DNA of 7,445 bases from Candidatus Hydrogenedentota bacterium. GTDB lineage: Bacteria > Hydrogenedentota > Hydrogenedentia > Hydrogenedentiales > CAITNO01. The stretch spans positions 1-7,445 of the forward strand of contig CAIXUF010000749.1 of assembly GCA_903922535.1 (NCBI GenBank), written 5' to 3'. The first letter of the stretch is position 1; every line of letters begins with the position of its first letter. The translations under genes and the position numbers were made by a program. Of the stretch, positions 6,901 through 7,445 are shown one piece after another. Under the pieces are notes generated by a model, which saw only the letters and a list, made by a program, of their open reading frames with translations, did no database searches and was not told the DNA's origin.

Positions 6901-6922
6901 ACTGGCGATGGTGAAGAAATAG
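3908..6922 (+). CDS. Secreted DUF5107 domain protein with C-terminal TPR repeats
   Basis: A 1004-residue protein starting at ATG 3908 behind a good site (GGAAAGGAG). Residues 1-23 (MLHSIAVSVVIGVMSLAG to ATA) form a signal peptide. The N-terminal part has the DUF5107 signature: a YPW-type start, YKTLNLENPFLRVTCIPELGGRIYSVLDK (about 75-103), PALIAMRGAWISGGIEWNVGPQGH (about 117-140) and repeated aromatic motifs to about residue 350. DUF5107 is, as I recall, related to the galactose-mutarotase-like sugar-binding superfold; its activity is not established. A linker region to ~460 is beta-rich. From ~463 to ~985 there are many TPR-like helical pairs, for example LFQEAWLLDSQSNPVAAREGYQKVL, ALAVLDNEQGRYADAEANAREAI, YLLGIVLAGLHRTDEAVPCWEKA and NGKALEALGRVKEASGMWQEGA. 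This DUF5107-plus-TPR layout is a recurring one. It is probably co-expressed with the upstream esterase, suggesting extracellular carbohydrate handling, which is inference. Confidence 0.88.
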   Translation: MLHSIAVSVVIGVMSLAGQPATADGVRCWEDQLTLPTYGWEEDIHPVFQEYEKSIYYPWTRQDYLTGVKKDRTYKTLNLENPFLRVTCIPELGGRIYSVLDKTTNEEMFHKNDVIKPALIAMRGAWISGGIEWNVGPQGHTVFIMEPTLARVCMGDKGEATLIVGATDKTFGTRWEVRLSLWKDKAYLDEEIRLINPTDGVQPYYFWNNTAFPSLKGTRFIYPMTLGCDHAGTSFFTWPEFKGKDITWLKNYENMTSVFGYKVGFDFFGAYDADRDRGIVSAADHHKVPGKKAWTWGKDDFGIVSQMSLTDVGRDASQYIEVQSGPLLTQADFGMLQPQQTVKWRECWYPAHGLGQGFEFATRDAVIQATRSGGTLTLDILGTGLFPDAVCTVTQEGKALTESGFPLTPAAPCRVAIASVAEGPAHVRVWSRQKGTLLEYDTPLAIPKVDPPDLTKKPAVTADELFQEAWLLDSQSNPVAAREGYQKVLAVDPEHVKALCALAVLDNEQGRYADAEANAREAINRNGGNTDAWYQLGVACLRQERFDEARACGEKASLCNVFSPAGLNLAGRAEARLHHYKGARADFAKALELAGDNPHNCQYLAAVALALSPRKEAKRFAEGIAPNDQTNVFDDLAAGMAAGRPEEGVGRAGMLGKHAGFAVLEATALFADLGMHGDAAKALGRVESKTDFFKNCGPYPGYCRAYYMTMAKKGRTEKCLDNAAKAALTDFFPHGTHALEVLQWATRERPKDAKAQYLLGIVLAGLHRTDEAVPCWEKATALDPNIGQAWRLLGLHHWKMDKDLAKAESCYRQALATLPNDQIVLRDLTEVLTALNRRPEAILLAEKLPADVLKRYDLGLWLAKAYADEKRYDDCIAFLGDARFSNWEGVTSPRDIWVDGLVGRGKQRLEAGKNEEALADFQTALTYPANLGVGQRYKRTDAEVCYWNGKALEALGRVKEASGMWQEGASQISSAGPPATFIEVTPVQDEHVKKCKEALAMVKK

Positions 6923-6940
6923 AAGTGACACGCCAATCGG

Positions 6941-6980
6941 CCGGTGCGGCGAAATAGCGCTGCACCGGTCGTTGTTGTTT
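6941..6980 (+). terminator. Intrinsic terminator after the DUF5107-TPR gene
   Basis: An 11-bp stem, CCGGTGCGGCG (6941-6951) with CGCTGCACCGG (6958-6968), contains one G-T pair and has a six-base loop AAATAG. It is followed by a T-rich tail (TCGTTGTTGTTT). It begins 18 bp after the stop codon and would separate the two-gene unit from ygbA. Confidence 0.75.
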
Positions 6981-6993
6981 CAGCGGTACATGT

Positions 6994-7018
6994 CGTCCAT
7001 ACAGTTCATAACGTCCAT
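6994..7018 (+). promoter_or_regulatory. Direct repeat CGTCCAT x2 upstream of ygbA, possible operator
   Basis: CGTCCAT occurs at 6994-7000 and 7012-7018, 18 bp apart, 20 bp before the ygbA start. It lies in the only region between the terminator and ygbA that could hold its control elements. I do not recognise the repeat as a known NsrR, NorR or FNR/HcpR site, so it is only a candidate. Confidence 0.3.
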
Positions 7019-7038
7019 GACACCGCGCCGAGGCCAGA

Positions 7039-7395
7039 ATGCAGCAACCCAACAACCATGACTCCCCCCGCCTCACGCGGGAAAGACGCACCGTGGAGAT
7101 GATGGTTGCCATGTACTGCCGCGATCATCACGGCAATGTGGGGAAGCTGTGCGCGGAATGCGCGGCTTTGCGAGATTACGCCATGACGCGCCTGGACCGT
7201 TGCGTGTACGGCCCGGGGAAACCGGTGTGCAACCACTGCCCCGTCCACTGCTACCGTCAAACGATGCGGGACGGCATGCGCGCGGTAATGCGCCATGCGG
7301 GGCCGCGCATGATATGGGAGCATCCGATCATGGCCTTCCGGCATTTCATGGACGCACGCCGCAGGGTTTCGGGAAAGCCCCCCGCTACGCCTTGA
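7039..7395 (+). CDS. ygbA: YgbA family protein (nitrous oxide-stimulated promoter family)
   Basis: A 118-residue, cysteine-rich cytoplasmic protein of the YgbA_NO family. Family motifs are RLTRERRTVEMMVAMYCRDHH (residues 11-31), LCAECAALRDYAMTRLDRC (37-55), GKPVCNHCPVHCYRQTMRDGMRAVMRHAGPRM (60-91) and HPIMAFRHFMDARR (95-108). The conserved cysteines (YCRDHH, LCAEC, RC, VCNHCPVHC) suggest metal or Fe-S binding. Homologues in enterobacteria belong to the NO-responsive NsrR regulon and help growth under nitrosative stress; the biochemical function is not settled. The start ATG 7039 has GAGG five bases upstream. It stands as a single gene behind a terminator, and its length and motif order look complete. 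No signal peptide is visible. Confidence 0.9.
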   Translation: MQQPNNHDSPRLTRERRTVEMMVAMYCRDHHGNVGKLCAECAALRDYAMTRLDRCVYGPGKPVCNHCPVHCYRQTMRDGMRAVMRHAGPRMIWEHPIMAFRHFMDARRRVSGKPPATP

Positions 7396-7444
7396 TCTCG
7401 CAGCGAAATCCCCTGCCTGTAATGATTTCCGGCCCCGCGACGGC
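7385..7444 (-). CDS. Possible C-terminus of a convergent gene (partial)
   Basis: On the minus strand an open frame enters from the right edge and ends at TAG 7387-7385, giving AVAGPEIITGRGFRCEIKA. The composition is gene-like, and it would meet ygbA tail-to-tail with an 11-bp overlap. Only 19 codons are visible, I do not recognise a family, and 7396-7445 is otherwise featureless, so this may be chance. Confidence 0.3.
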   Translation of the reverse strand, partial: AVAGPEIITGRGFRCEIKA

Positions 7445-7445
7445 C

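Noticed and set aside
5594..6931. 445-codon open frame on the minus strand
   Set aside because: It lies fully antisense to the DUF5107-TPR gene, which has a clear signal peptide, motifs and ribosome binding site. The translation shows no family features and is explained by high GC.

Overview
The window is GC-rich bacterial DNA with dense genes and long antisense shadow frames. Its gene families (a C39-like peptidase fused to a formylglycine-generating-enzyme-like domain, DUF5107-TPR, a COG4099-type esterase, ORF6N) suggest an uncultured environmental bacterium of a Planctomycetes/Lentisphaerae/Hydrogenedentes-like group. That placement is an inference from gene content; nothing here fixes the taxonomy.

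Left part (1-3003, all on the minus strand): this looks like a diversity-generating retroelement (DGR) target locus. A promoter at 2975-3003 would drive a large secreted protein (683-2890). The protein has a signal peptide, a papain-like C39-type peptidase domain, two tandem Ig-like repeats and a C-terminal FGE/C-type-lectin-fold domain. Its last ~40 codons have the look of a DGR variable region: fixed GGSW and GFRV anchors flank runs of NNC codons that could all derive from AAC. About 90 bp downstream is a gene for the DGR accessory protein Avd, but it is cut short after about two of its four helices. An ORF6N-domain gene (phage-type DNA-binding family) follows by ATGA overlap and runs off the left edge. 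No template repeat and no reverse transcriptase are visible. The DGR core is therefore either outside the window or lost, and this may be a remnant or a target served in trans. Related palindromes with the core GTCACA-N3-TGTGAC lie inside ORF6N and in the avd tail, with a weaker relative just after the variable region.

Right part (3095-7445, mainly plus strand): a divergently transcribed two-gene unit encodes a secreted alpha/beta-hydrolase (predicted peptidase/esterase) and, 18 bp later, a secreted 1004-residue DUF5107-TPR protein. It ends in a clear intrinsic terminator (6941-6980). A ygbA-type gene of the nitrous-oxide-stimulated-promoter family follows, preceded by a short direct repeat that could be an operator. 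A possible minus-strand gene ends tail-to-tail with ygbA at the right edge.

The most interesting part is the left half: a hypervariable-looking binding domain tethered to a protease, next to a broken avd.
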